From contig JACVTC010000084.1 in NCBI GenBank assembly GCA_016946835.1, positions 711,001 through 775,000 of the forward strand: DNA of 64,000 bases, written 5' to 3'. A model generated the notes under the pieces. The model did not search any database, was not told where the DNA came from, and saw nothing but the letters and a program-made list of their open reading frames with translations. The position numbers were made by a program, and so were the translations under genes. Shown in pieces: positions 1 through 12,720 of this stretch. This DNA comes from Neocallimastix lanati (nom. inval.). Lineage: Eukaryota; Neocallimastigomycota; Neocallimastigomycetes; Neocallimastigales; Neocallimastigaceae. Within the stretch, counting starts at the first letter, position 1, and every line of letters starts with the position of its first letter.

Positions 1-527
1 ATAACAAATTTAGTATCTTTATATCTAAAATATATCAAAAATTACATCAATGTCTATTAATTTAGTTATTATGAACTCTATCTCTATGTATCCATGGAGT
101 AATATTATGTGTGCTATATAACAATACAATAATATATTATATTATATATTATTATATTATATTATTTTATTTTATTATTTTAATATTATTTTTTTTTTTT
201 TTATCTTTGACAGAAAAATAATTTTTAAATATTGGATTTAATAAATAATACCATTCATAAATAAAAATGAATAAATATAGTAATTGAAAGAAAAAAAAAG
301 TAAAAAGGGAATTTTTGTTAATGTAAATACAACCAATATAAAATAAAAAAAAAATAAAATAAATAGTAGAATATGAAAAGAATTAGAGTACAGATTGAAT
401 AAGATAAAATAAAATAAAATAAATAATTTTAATTATATTAATAGTTTTTTTTTTTTTTTTTTTAAAAATAAAAAAATATATATATATATATATATATTAA
501 TAAATATTTAATTAATGACCTTTAAAT

Positions 528-560
<33 letters not shown>

Positions 561-1670
561 TAAATTGTAAAAATATCCTGAAATACACCTATTTTTTAAA
601 ATATTTTCATCAATAATAAAGTCTTTTTTTTTTTTTTTATTTTTATTTTTTTATTTTTTTTTTTTTTATAATATATAAAATATATATATTATATTTTTTT
701 TTTAAAAAAAATATTATGTGCTATTATTGTAATTATATTATGTTATTTACAATAATTCTTTTAAAAGAAAAAAAAAATTAAAAGGTTTTTTCTTTTTTTC
801 TATTTCTAAATAATGTTTCTTTTTCTTTCTTTTCTTTTTCTTTTCTTTTTTTTTTTTTTTTTTTAATGCTTATTTATTTTGTTGGTATATATTATTTATA
901 AATAAATATATATAATAATTTATATATTTTAAACCATTACATTGTCAATGCAATTTACTTTTATATTTTCTTTGTTTTATATAAATATATATTAGTATAC
1001 CTTAAATATTGTGTAAAATATCATTAATATTTATATAAAACGTTATATGTTATATTAGTAAATATATATATATTTAAAATTTTATAATTTTGATAAGTAT
1101 AATATGATATTTAAATATAGTATTTTTTACTTTTTTTTTTTTTTTTTTTTTTTTTAAATGTTTTATAGTTTAATAGAATATTAATTTATATATATATATT
1201 GATAATGTATAATTAATGAATGTATAATATATTTTTAATTAAAAAATATAAACTAAATAACTATTTTTTTTTTTTTTTCAGTTTTTATATATATATATAA
1301 TAACTTTTATTTTTCATTTTTAAATTTTCATTTTTTTTTTTTTTATTTTTTTCCTAATTAATTGTTTAAGATGTGTTGTATATTGTATGTATATATATAT
1401 ATATATTAATTTATAATGATTTATAAATTATATTTTCACTGATTTTATTATTATTGTTATCTTTTTTTTTTCTTTTTTTTTTCTTTTCTTCCTTTTTTTT
1501 TTTTTATTCATTTTTTATCTTTATTTGCATTTTATCTCTTTTTTTTGCATTTTATTTTATTTTACTTTTTTTTTTTTTTTTTTATTATTATCATTATTTT
1601 TGTTTTTGCATTTTATTTTATTTTATTTTATTTTATTTTTTTTTCATTGTTATTTTTATTTACTATTTTA
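1..1670. other. AT-rich intergenic DNA, no gene seen
   Basis: Almost only A and T, with runs of T or A and short TA, AAT and TTTA tracts. T-rich DNA from about 1460 to 1660 lies just downstream of the CotH gene that ends at 1671 and gives only low-complexity Phe/Leu translations, which I do not count as genes. A stretch near 355-415 resembles 9520-9590 (see findings). Confidence 0.75.
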
Positions 1671-4600
1671 TCATTGTGGACCTGGATTAGGAACACACAT
1701 ATTCCAGTAGTCATTACAGTAATATCCTAATTCACAACATCCGGGTAACTGTGGAGAGAATCCATTACCATTACATCTTTCGAAAGCTCTGGCACATCTT
1801 TGTTGTTGTGGTGGTGGTGGAGGTGGAGGTGGAGTATAAGCTGCTTTCTTAGTAGTATTAGTAGTAGTAGTAGTAGTGATAGTGGTAGTGGTAGTGGTAG
1901 TGGTAGTAGTTTTTGGTTTTTCAGAAGTAGGAGTAGGGTTACTCTCTGATTCTTCTGTAGTAAAGGTAATAATATCAGTAGTATATGAATTTGGTACACA
2001 TTGATAATATTTTGGATGTCTCTTTAAACAATAGTAACCTGGTTTACAGCAACTTGGATAATCTAAAAATTCTGTACCACCACATGGTTCATATGGTCCA
2101 GAACATTGATCTGAATCAGAAGCCTCAGTAGTTGTAGCTTTTATAGTGGTAGTGGTAGTGGTTGTAGTTGTAGTTGTAGTTGTAGTTTTTGGTTTAACAA
2201 TGATTGTTGTAGTAGTAGTAGTAGTAGTCTTTGGCTTTATTGAAGTAGCCGTGATGACCTCGGTAGTATCAGCGACAATATCAGTAGTATATGAATTAGG
2301 AACACATTGATAATATTTTGGATGTCTCTTTAAACAGTAGTAACCTGGTTTACAACAACTTGGATAATCTAAAAATTCAGTACCACCGCATGGTTCATAT
2401 GGTCCAGAACATTGATCTGGATCAGAAACAATAGTAGTTGTAGCATTAATAGTAGTGGTAGTTGTAGTGGTAGTAGTAGTAGTAGTTGTTGTAGTTGTAG
2501 TTGTAGTTGTAGTTTTTGGCTTAACAATGATGGTGGTGGTGGTGGTAGTAGTAGTAGTCTTTGGCTTAATAGTTGTGGTAGTAGTAGAAGTAGTAGTTGT
2601 GGTAGTTGTGGTAGTAGTGGTAGTAGTGGTAATTGGTTCCGTAGTTGTTGGTTCATCAGTAACAAGAGTTGTAGTTGGTTCTTCCAAAATAACAGAAGAG
2701 GATTCCTCATTTCCAACGATGATATCCACAAGATAATCTGGAACACATTGATAGAAGGTTGAACGATTAACACAAGTATTACCTGGCTCACAACAACTTG
2801 GAGCATTAGGGAATAATTCACCACCACACATTTCAAATGCTTTTCCACATTGAACAGGTGTTGGCTCAGCTGGATTTTGAGTTTCAACAGGTGAAGTAAT
2901 ACTAATTGTAGTTGTAGTTGTAGTACCGGTGGTGCTTGGGATAGATGTAGTAGTTTCTTTCTTTTCAGTAGTTGTTGTTGTTTTATTTGGTAAAACTAGT
3001 GTAGTAGTTTCCTCTGGTAATTCAGAAGTAGTTTCAATTGGTGAAACTGTAGTAGTAGTTGTTGTTGTTGTAGTAGAGGTTGTTTCATCTGGTATAACAG
3101 TAGTAGTAGTATTTTCATCTGATATAATTGTAGTCGTTTCATCAGGTAAAATAGAGGTAGTTTCATCTAATGGAGTAGTCGTTGTTTCAACTGACGAAAC
3201 TTCAGTGGTAGTAGTATTTTCTGGTTGTTTTTTACAAGAATGTGGAATGGAACACCATTTTCCATCTTCAATACCCCAATCTTCACTATCCGTATAATAA
3301 ATGTTACATTCCTTACAGCATGGATATTCTCCTCCACTTGGACAAAGTTGAATATCGGTAATACCACACCATTCTCCATTTTCAATACCATACCAATGAC
3401 CGGCTGAATTAGAATAGGAATATGGTTGTGTCTTTTTCAATTTACAACAATCATAACCAAATGGAGAGGACCAACAGTCACCAACGTAATTTTCAAAGAG
3501 ACACCATTCTCCGTTTTCAACGCCCCATTGACCAACAGAATCGGTCGTCGCCACTATGGTTGTGAAGAGACAACAGTTAAAGCCGGTACCATGACAACCA
3601 TTATTTTTCTCTTCATAAATACTAGTTTTAACTTCATACTCCGGTTCACCTAAATATTCTGAAGCGTAGGAACAATCTAATTTATAATTTTCACAAACAA
3701 ATTTAAATCTTTCAATCACCCAGCGTTTTAAACCAACAATACGATCTTCGCTGTAAGAAGAATCAGATTCAGTGGCATACTTTCTGAGTTTAATATCCAT
3801 AAATTCGGAATTACCTAAGAAATCTTCATAGGAAAAGGAATCTTCAACTTTGATATTAACTCTTTTAACTCTTCCCGGAAGATTACCATCGGCATCTGGA
3901 GTACGATCTTTTTTGACGTAGGGATCAATGAATTCTCGTAATTGATCAATACGAGGAATTAATTTCTTTGGATTGAAGGCTTTTCTCATGATTTCATCCA
4001 TATAACCAATGAGTTCCTTATTATCATCGTTTAATTGAAGAACTTCGAAAAGCGGATTAGTTTTATCATAAATTTCCTTATTGAAGGTTCTATTAGGATT
4101 GGAATCTCTGTAAGCACCAAAATCACTATCAAAATCGTAAAGTAAAGGAATCCACATATCATTTTCGGTCGTTGTATCATGGAACATATAGAGACATTGA
4201 TTATGATAGGTGGTCGTGTGATCCCATGAGCCAAATAAATACTTTATGGCTTGCCATTTCATGAACGTTTGAACATCAAAGAATTTTTCCAGTTCTTCTC
4301 TAGTTTTAGCCTTTGCTAAACGATCTTGGAATTTCTTAAATTCGGTATCACTTTCTACAAGGTCTTCATCATCATTAATACAGTTGAAGAATTCATTATC
4401 ACCATACTCTTTATCACAAGTATAAAGATGGGTGGTTGATTTTTCACCATAAGTATATTCAATCCATTGAGATTTGAAGGCATCTCTCATCCCAAATATA
4501 CCCATATATCTTTTATTAAAATAGACTTCGGCAAAATTTGAAGAAAGGGAAGGTAATTCAACCAAATTACATATATCATAACCAATTTTCTCTCTAAGGA

Positions 4601-5646
4601 AAGAAGGATCAACAGCTTCAGAACGTAAACGAAGTTGCTTTCTTTCGAATAAAGTACCCTTCTTAACTTTAATATTGTAACCTAATTTTTCGAAATTTCT
4701 AGTATATTTACCTCCAACATTGAATTTGATATTTGGAACATCAGTAACATCACTTTATTAATTATTTAAAAAGTTTATTATTATTATTATATAAAAAAAA
4801 ATTTTTTTTTTATTAATATAAAAAAGGTATAAAATTATAATATATTTTAATTTAATTAATGTTTATAAGGAAAAAAATAAGAAAAAAAAATAAAATTAAA
4901 AATAAAAAAAATAAAAAAAAAATAAAAAAAGTAATAATAATAAATAATAAATAAATAAATAAATAAAATAATATTTAAAATAAAAAAAAAAAATGAAAAA
5001 AAAAAAAGTATCTATATGTTTACCCATCAATATCTATCGTTAATCCTGATTTTTCGGCTTCATAATCCGGAATGGCATATAAACCCGAGGCTGTAGATAA
5101 TAATTCTTCAATAGTATGATTAGAATATTTTGAAGCAATAGTTTTAAAATCTTCATAGGTTTTATCTGACTTTTCTATTAATTTTAAATCCTTATCATCC
5201 GTAATAAGGGATTTATCAATTAAATTATTTCTGATTGCCTTAATCATGATATTATCATAGTTCATCCAGTAAGCATGATAACAGTCTTCATTTTTATTAA
5301 GGAATCTGACACTCATATCTCTTTCACATTGATACCTTAAAAAGAAATTGTTGTAATCACTATCACTTAAATTGATAGTAACTTTAGGAACAACAAAATC
5401 TGTTTTTTCAAAAAGCTCAGCTCTTTTTATATCACCAAAAAAAGGATCTTTTGCTAGAACATTACTAGCAACTATATATATATATAAATATATAAATTTA
5501 TATATGGTAGTTTTTTTTTTTTTTTTAAAAAAAATAAAAAAAATTAGTTATAAAAAAATTTTGATCATAATATACCATAAAATCAATATATATATATATA
5601 TTTATAAATACTTACTTAAAGATAATATAATAAATTTTTTCATCAT
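1671..5646 (-). CDS. Secreted CotH-like kinase-domain protein with three dockerins and four CBM1 modules (CotH gene 1)
   Basis: Three exons, 5646-5616, 5471-5024 and 4752-1671, join in frame to 1186 codons plus stop. Donors are GTAAGT and GTAAAC; acceptors end in AG. The start ATG is followed by a second ATG. The signal peptide reads MMKKFIILSLIASNVLA and is split by intron 1. Residues about 20-540 are the CotH domain (spore-coat protein H / CotH kinase family), with SWDH near 335, HNQCLYM near 343 and the Asp-rich DFDSDFG near 366, expected to be the catalytic/metal-binding residues. Three fungal dockerins follow at about 546-580, 586-624 and 630-666 (CC, WG.E.GEWC pattern). The rest is Thr-rich linker carrying four six-Cys CBM1-type modules near 795-831, 940-978, 1042-1080 and 1147-1184; the middle two are identical in protein. 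Probable role: cellulose-bound cellulosome component. Kinase activity is inferred from the family only. Exon joins rest on paralogy and frame, not on RNA. Confidence 0.9.
1972..2419 (-). repeat. Direct repeat of a CBM1-coding segment in CotH gene 1
   Basis: Two copies of about 142 bp, 1972-2113 and 2278-2419, offset 306 bp. Each encodes a CBM1 module with the same amino acids and only a few synonymous changes (for example caatag/cagtag and accaca/accgca on the + strand). The DNA between them codes for Thr runs. This looks like a recent in-frame tandem duplication of module plus linker. Confidence 0.85.
2135..2640 (-). repeat. Trinucleotide-repeat DNA coding for poly-Thr linkers
   Basis: On the coding strand this is mostly ACT and ACC codons, with ACA at the edges, broken by short Lys-Pro pieces and a CBM1 module. 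The + strand shows GTA/GTG/GTT repeats, so Val-rich readings there are shadows. Similar tracts lie at 1850-1910 and 3040-3070. Thr-rich runs of this kind are usually O-glycosylated, extended linkers; that is family knowledge, not seen here. Confidence 0.8.
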
Positions 5647-5942
5647 TATTATAATTATAGTGGTCTTTATTTAATAATGAATTTTTAAGTTATTTAGTTT
5701 ATTATTTTTTTATTATTGATATTTTTATATGATTTTTATTTTTTATTATTTTCTTTTTTATTATTATTTTTTATTTGTTTAATTTTTTTATTATTTTATA
5801 TGTTTTTTATATGTATGAAAAGTTTAATAAGAACCTTCCTTTTTATTTTAATTATTATTAAAATTATAAAGGAAATAACCTTTCAACCGTTATATCTTTT
5901 AATATTCAATATTATAAAATATTGTAATAAATCAAAATACAA

Positions 5943-5970
5943 TTATTATTATTAATCAAAATAATAATAA
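5943..5970 (-). promoter_or_regulatory. Conserved dyad-like block upstream of CotH gene 1
   Basis: TTATTATTATT-AATCAA-AATAATAATAA lies about 300 bp upstream of the start codon. Near-identical blocks occur upstream of genes 2 (21903-21930) and 3 (29829-29855). It may be a regulatory element or simply duplicated spacer; the low complexity limits confidence. Confidence 0.35.
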
Positions 5971-8175
5971 TTAATTAAAGATATATATAAATAATTATAA
6001 ACTACTTATTTACAAAAAAAAAATAATATTTATATATATTTTTAAAAAAAATTTTTTTTTTTTTTTTATTTTTCAATAATAAAATAAATAAAATAAATAA
6101 AATGCAAAGTACTACTAGTTTAGAGAAGAAAAGAAAATAAAAAAAAAAAAAAATAAAGGAAATTTTTATTTTTATATACAGAAATGTCTTATATATTAAT
6201 TTATTTAATTTTTTTTTAATTAATTTAAAATAATTAATATTTTTAATTATTATTATTATTATTATTATTATTACTTTTTTTTTTTTTTTTTTTTTTTAAA
6301 GTTTTAAGTATTGATTTTAATTAATTTAAATTGAATATTACATTTTCCTTACATGTTAATATTTTTAACACAAATTTATAATAATATTATCAATGAGCCT
6401 ATGGAAGTGTATTTAATGAATGAAGTGAATAATAAATAAAGTTTAATATTTATTTATTTATTTATTTATTCTTTTTTATTTATTTATTTATTTATTTTTT
6501 CATATAAAATTTTAATAAAATATATTGAAAGCTTTTTTTTTTTTTTTTTTTTTTTTAACTTATTTTAACAAAATTTGATTCAAGTTATTTTTATTATTAT
6601 AAAAAAATCAACATAATACTAGATTTTATAGTATTGTATCAACATTTCTCAACTTTTTTTTTCTATTAATATAAATAATTATTAAAACTAATTAATATCT
6701 ATTCTTTATTAATTATTTAATTGTTCATCATCTTTTATTAATATATTATTATTTTTTTTTTTTTATTTTTTTGTTAATTGTTTATTATATTAATTTTTAA
6801 TTATCTAATCCGCTATATATTATTTAAAACGTGAAATTTTTTTTCTTTTTTTTTTAATTTTTAATTTTTTTATATTTAATAAAATTAAAAAATTAAAAAA
6901 AAAAAAAATTAAAGATAATATTAAAAGATTTTCTTTAAAAATAAAAAAAAAAAGTAGATTTAATATAACTAAACATTGTAATTAATTATGCATGTATGGG
7001 ATACTTTTAATTTAAAATATTAATTTTTTTTATTTTTTTTATTTTTTTTAATTTTTTTATTTTTTTTAATTTTTTTATTTTTATTTTTAATATTTATTTA
7101 TTTTTTTTTAATATTTTAAAAGTGTCACTAACCCATTAAAAATTTATTTATTTATTTATTTATTTATTTTTTATTATTTTTTATACTTTTTTATACAAAA
7201 AAAATAAAATATTCCATAACTCTTTATTAATTCATTTATCTTATTAAACTTTAAAAATAATTAAAATAATTCATCCATTTTTTATATTTTATTTTATTAT
7301 TTATTATTATTTTATTATGTTATATTATTTATTATTTATTATTTATTATTTATTATTCAATTATTATTATTTAATAATTATTTTATTATTATTTTCTTGT
7401 AATATTAATAATGATTAAGATTAAAAGTTTAATAAATTATAATCACTAAATTTTAATTTAAAAAAATAAATTAAAAATGAAATAATAAAACATAATAAAA
7501 TAATAAATTTTTGTTTTAAAAGTTGAAATAATTATTAAATAAAATTTAAATTCTGTGTAAATTATTATATTTTATTTTTCATTCATTTAATTCTTAATTT
7601 TTTTTTTTTTAAATTATTTAAGTAAAAAATAAGAACAAAATAAAAAATATATATATTTATATATATATAATTTTTATTCAATTAAACCGCAAGAATAATA
7701 ATAATAATAAGATTTTTTTTTTATTTTATTTAGTATTTTATATATATTATTATTTTTTTAGTTAGAATTTAAATTTTAAAAAACTTAATATTATATATAA
7801 AAAAAAAAGGCTTAATAAGATTTGAAATAAAAGATATCTTTATCAGCGATAACATGATTTATATAAAAACAGATTAAAAAAAATTTATTAAAAAATAAAA
7901 AATAAAAAATAAAATAAAAATGATTTAGAATATTTGCAATATTACTTATTATTTTACCAAAAATAGTCATATTAAATAAAAATAATTTAATACATAATTG
8001 TTATATTTCTTTTTAAAAAAATAAAATAAAATAAAATAAAATAAGAAATAAAAATTAAAAAAAAAAATAGAAATAAAGAAAATGTTCATTAATAGTACAA
8101 AAGAACTAAATAATAAATAATATATACATAATAATAAATAATAAATAATAATTAATAATTAAATAATAATTGAAT

Positions 8176-8251
8176 AATAATAAATAATAAATAGTATATA
8201 AATAATAATAAATAGTATATAAATAATAATAAATAGTATATAAATAATAAT
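8176..8251. repeat. AT minisatellite, about 21-bp period
   Basis: Three to four units built on AATAATAATAAATAGTATATA. It is flanked by AATAAT and TTGAATAAT repeats from about 8100 to 8310. Confidence 0.75.
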
Positions 8252-8783
8252 TAAATAATAATTGAATAATAATTAAATAATAATTGAATAATAATAAATA
8301 GAATAAAATATAAAAATATTACAATATTAAAAAGAAATAAAAAATTAGATATTAAAAAGGAAAATCTTATTATAAATAAGAAATGTCATTGTTTTAATGT
8401 TATTCTCTGCATAATTATTAGATTAAATATTAATATTGTAATGCATCAATAAATATATAATAAATATATAATAAATATATTGATACATTTGTATCTAATA
8501 TTTTTTTTTATTTATTTTTTTTTTTAAAAAAAAAAAAATTATTTTCCAATTTCTATTGTTGTTGTTTGGTTGTTTACTCAAAAGATTTTCATTATTTTAA
8601 TATTTAAATAATTACAATTATACTTTTTTTCTTATTAAATAATAATATTATTTATATTTATTTTTAATTTTTGATAATAAATTTTTAATTTAAAAATTTT
8701 GGTATAATATATATAAAACATAAAAAAAAAAAAAATAGGGGAGGGGGAAATATATAATCATAGATGATCCTAATTTGTATAAT

Positions 8784-9085
8784 ATTATTCAATTATTTAT
8801 TATTCCATTATTTATTATTTATTATTTATTATTTATTATTTATTATTTATTATTTTATTATTTTATTATTTTATTATTTATTATTCAATTATTTATTATT
8901 TATTATTCCATTATTTATTATTTATTATTTATTATTTATTATTTATTATTTATTATTTCTTATTTCTTATTTATTATTTATTAATTATTATTCAATTATT
9001 TATTATTTATTATTCAATTATTTATTATTTATTATTTAATTATTTATTATTTATTAATATTTAATATTTAATATTTAATATTTAT
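8784..9085. repeat. TTATTTATTA-type satellite tract
   Basis: About 300 bp made of ATTATTT heptamers with interspersed CAATT and CCATT. Related tracts occur near 7320-7370, 22730-22830, 24060-24160, 24370-24640, 33540-33670 and 44130-44440. The hydrophobic Ile/Leu/Tyr translations are not genes. Confidence 0.85.
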
Positions 9086-10039
9086 TATTTATTTTAATAT
9101 TATTTTTATTGTATTTCATTATAAATCTATTAAAATATGTTCTTTATTTTCTATTAAAACAATTAAATTATTATTATTTGATTACCCTTTTTTTTACGTC
9201 TTTTTTTTTTTTTATTTAAATATTATTTGATAAATATTGTTACATCAAATAATATTAAAAAAAAAATAGTTGAAATGATATGAAAATATAATCTATTTTC
9301 ATTTTAATATGAATTGATATATATTTATATATATAATAATATCTATAATATTTTTTTTTTTTTTTTTTTTTTTTTGTATTTCTTTTAATATTTTTTGTCA
9401 TCGTATAAACATTTTTAATAAAAATAATAAAATTATTATTATAGTTATTATATCAGATAACATATAAAAAGTATTGTATTAAAAATAAAAATAATTAAAA
9501 AAAGAAATGTTAAAAAATAAAATAATAAAATAAATAGTAGAATAAGAATATAATTAAAGTACAGATGGAATAAAATAAAATAAAAAAAAGATTAGAAAGC
9601 CAATTTTTTTTAATAATTTTCATGGTAATCTTTTTAAATTTATTAATTTAAATATTTATGGATATATATATAAAAAGTAAAAAATAAAAAGTAAAAAGGA
9701 AAAAAATAAAAAAAAATTTTTAAACGCTCTGCTTTTAATTAGCATTTCTTTTATATACTTTTTATAAACTTTTATTTAAATCTATCAATATAAATAATCT
9801 TTCTTTATATTTTATATGTTATATATATATATATTATATATATAACTTAACAAGGAATATTTTTTTCATAAATAAAAATATTTATTTATAGTTTTTTAAT
9901 TAATTATTTTATTTTTATTTTTTGTTTCAGAAAACTTTTTTTTTTTTTTTAAAATAGTTAATGATTTTTATGTGCATGCATTAATTATACTTTAATAAGT
10001 AATTAATAAAGTATAATTCATCATTTACAAATTAAAAAA

Positions 10040-10053
10040 AAATAATAATAATA

Positions 10054-10098
<45 letters not shown>

Positions 10099-10272
10099 TA
10101 ATAAATAATAATAATAATAATAATAATAATGAATAATAATAATAATAATAATAATACTAAATAATAATAAATAATAATAATAATAAATAATAATAAATAA
10201 TAATAATAATAATAATTATAATTATAATAATAATAATAATAATAAATAATAATAATAATAATAATAATAAAT
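10040..10272. repeat. AAT microsatellite, interrupted
   Basis: About 230 bp of AAT/TAA triplets with AAAT and single-base interruptions. Confidence 0.9.
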
Positions 10273-10523
10273 AATAATAATTAATATAAAATGAAAAAGT
10301 AAAAATTTTAAATATACATCTCTTTATAAGATTTTTTCTTTTGCATTTTATATTAACTTAAAATAAAATGTTATGTAATAACTAATAAATATGATAAAAA
10401 TAAGACTATTCAAGCATGATTTTAATATACTTTTTAATTAATATTCGAATTGCATATTCAAATATATATATTTAAGTATATATTTAAATATTTATTATAA
10501 ACTTTCTATAATAAATATATATT

Positions 10524-10524
<1 letters not shown>

Positions 10525-10563
<39 letters not shown>
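10525..10563. repeat. Poly-A run of 39
   Basis: Uninterrupted A run followed by GAAAAAG units. Exact length is prone to sequencing error. Confidence 0.85.
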
Positions 10564-10565
<2 letters not shown>

Positions 10566-11412
10566 AAAAGAAAAAGAGAAAAGTACAAAGTAGTAATGAA
10601 ATTTTAATTATTAATAAATTTAAAATTATAGCATTATATTAATAATATTAATAATATTATAATTATTAATCATAAAGATGATATATAAAATGAAACCTTA
10701 AAATTTTTTATATAAAAGTAAATATTTAATAATTATATATATAGTTAAAGGAAAGCATGAGGTTTTGATAACTTTGATAACGGTCTTTTGGTTAAAACAA
10801 GCTTTAATTGCCTAAAAATATTTATTATTTATATTATATCTTCTCTTAATCTATTTTATTAAATAATTTATATTTAAATATTCAACCTATCAATATAAAG
10901 AAATATATTAATCAATTAAAAACACTTTCTATCATTTAAGATTATAACTAATTAAACAGTCATCAATGGAAAAAAAGTTTGGAAATTATTTTTCTTTTAT
11001 ATTTTTCTTTTATATTTTTCATTTTTTCATTTTTTCATTTTTTCATTTTTTTTTTTTTTTTCCTTTGCGTTGGTCAGCAATACCATAATAATACTATAAT
11101 TAATAAAAAATAAAATAAAATAAAAATAAAATATTAAAAATAAAAAAAATTAAAATTAAAAAAAAATATTATATAAAATTTTAATAAATTAAAAATAAAA
11201 AAAATAAACAAACATATCTCTTTATGACTATTTAATTAATTATAACCTTAATCAGAAAAAGGTTTTATTGATTGCATTGATTGGTTAAATATTAATTTAA
11301 ATAATTAATATGTATATATAAATTTAATTATTTAATGTTTTAGTGGATCCTTTTTTTTTTTTTTTTTAAGAAAAAATAAATAAATAAATGAATGAATAAA
11401 AGAAATTATACA

Positions 11413-11443
<31 letters not shown>

Positions 11444-12041
11444 ATAGATTATTAAATAAATCATTATATTATTAAATAAATTCATTAAATAAATTATTAA
11501 ATAAATCATTATTTAAATAATTAAATAAATTTATTAAATAAATTCATTAATGATTATTTAATTAATTATTACCTTTTTCAGAAAAAAAAAATTTTTTTTT
11601 TTTTTTTATCATTTTTCTTTTCAGACATAATTTTTCTATTGATTAACTCCACCTGATGAATATTAAGTTAATAGCTTTAAATTGATATATTCAATATTAA
11701 TATAAATCATTTATTAATTATGAATTAATTATTAATTATTAATTATTTATTAATTGTTAATTATTAATTGTTTGAGAATAAATTAATATTAATGAAACAA
11801 TCTAGATTAAAAAATCAAAATATGATAAATCATAAATATTTATGTAAAAATAAATTTAAATCATGTAAATTAACATTATTTATGTTAATACATATTTCTA
11901 TGTAAAATTTCTATACTTTCATGCGAATATCACTAAAAGTTATTAACATTCACGTGAAATAATTATATAGTTAAAGAAGTCTTTCAAAATATTTAACTAA
12001 ATAAATAAATATATAATTAAAAATAATTAAATAAATTACCT

Positions 12042-12078
<37 letters not shown>

Positions 12079-12229
12079 CATTATAAAATTAAACGATAAA
12101 AAAAATAAAATGTATGCATAAGATTAAATAAAACAAAGAAAATAAAATTAAGCGCAAGCAAATTTTAATTAATCAAAGAAAATTTAATGTAATAAAGAAT
12201 AAATTTTTTTTTTTTTTTTTTTTTTAGAC

Positions 12230-12720
12230 TATCCCTTGTAGGTCTTGATCATATCATCCCAGCCACAACAGACAACTAATATCAGACAAACTTTATATCG
12301 GGTGTATCAGGATACAACAAAGTGCTCCCATGCCATACCATTTCGGCGTCGACGCTCTCAGTCACGGATTACAGAACCACAAGATTTGAAGATGATGGAT
12401 ACGGCAAGCCACAACTACATACACTATAACATTATTATTTATTTACTACATTACCTTTCTCCAAATTAGGAAATCTATCCTAACACGTGATGAACACGCA
12501 GATACATTAACTAATGAGGATTTACAATACGCAGGAATCACCCCGCTTCAGGCAATGTATACGTACAACTGAGAAGCACGATCATAGTGTAGACGATGAT
12601 TTGTTCGATTTAGGGTTAGGCTGTCAAATGGATTATAATGGGTGGTAAGGTGGAATCGAACTCCGGACTATTGACCTCAAGGTATACGCGCTAACCATTG
12701 ACCCGATCTCACGGAGAATA
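12230..12720. other. Island of ordinary base composition, unidentified (possible mobile-element remnant)
   Basis: After a T run at 12207-12225 the composition changes abruptly to mixed sequence with GC-containing words such as ATTTCGGCGTCGACGC and CACCCCGCTTCAGG. Short open stretches exist on the + strand, for example 12245-12469 and one ending in ITPLQAMYTYN near 12570, but no frame is long and I recognise no domain. The contrast with the spacer suggests inserted DNA or a decayed coding sequence. It ends in the tRNA-like segment at 12645-12716. Confidence 0.5.
12645..12716 (-). other. tRNA-like sequence (possible tRNA-derived element or tRNA pseudogene)
   Basis: Read on the minus strand it has an A-box-like TGGTTAGCGCG and, about 30 nt later, a B-box-like GAGTTCGATTCC. 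Spacing and order are right for an RNA polymerase III promoter. My attempt to fold it gave mismatches in the acceptor and T stems and no clean anticodon arm, so I do not call a functional tRNA. Confidence 0.4.

Larger units (their letters stand above)
5647..12229. other. Intergenic DNA upstream of CotH gene 1
   Basis: No gene is supported. The DNA is AT-rich with many poly-A/T runs, TTA/AAT microsatellites and a minisatellite near 8.2 kb. The first 1.5 kb next to the gene shares short blocks with DNA upstream of CotH genes 2 and 3, so it probably holds the promoter. A 13-copy AAT tract lies at 12042-12075. Confidence 0.7.

Noticed and set aside
1454-1730. Phe/Leu/Ile-rich short frames in T-rich DNA (also 8764-9039, 24338-24694, 44213-44408, 63105-63398)
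   Set aside because: Low-complexity translations of T and TTA repeats; no start context, no domain, repeat DNA on both strands.
2455-2736. Val-rich open frame on the + strand (also 18566-18811, 55510-55779 and similar)
   Set aside because: It is the complement of Thr-codon repeats in the CotH genes; no independent coding signal.
8100-8310. CRISPR-like regular repeats
   Set aside because: Units are contiguous AT minisatellite without unique spacers; the host is eukaryotic.
12645-12716. A functional tRNA gene
   Set aside because: Box-like motifs are present, but acceptor, T and anticodon stems do not pair properly.
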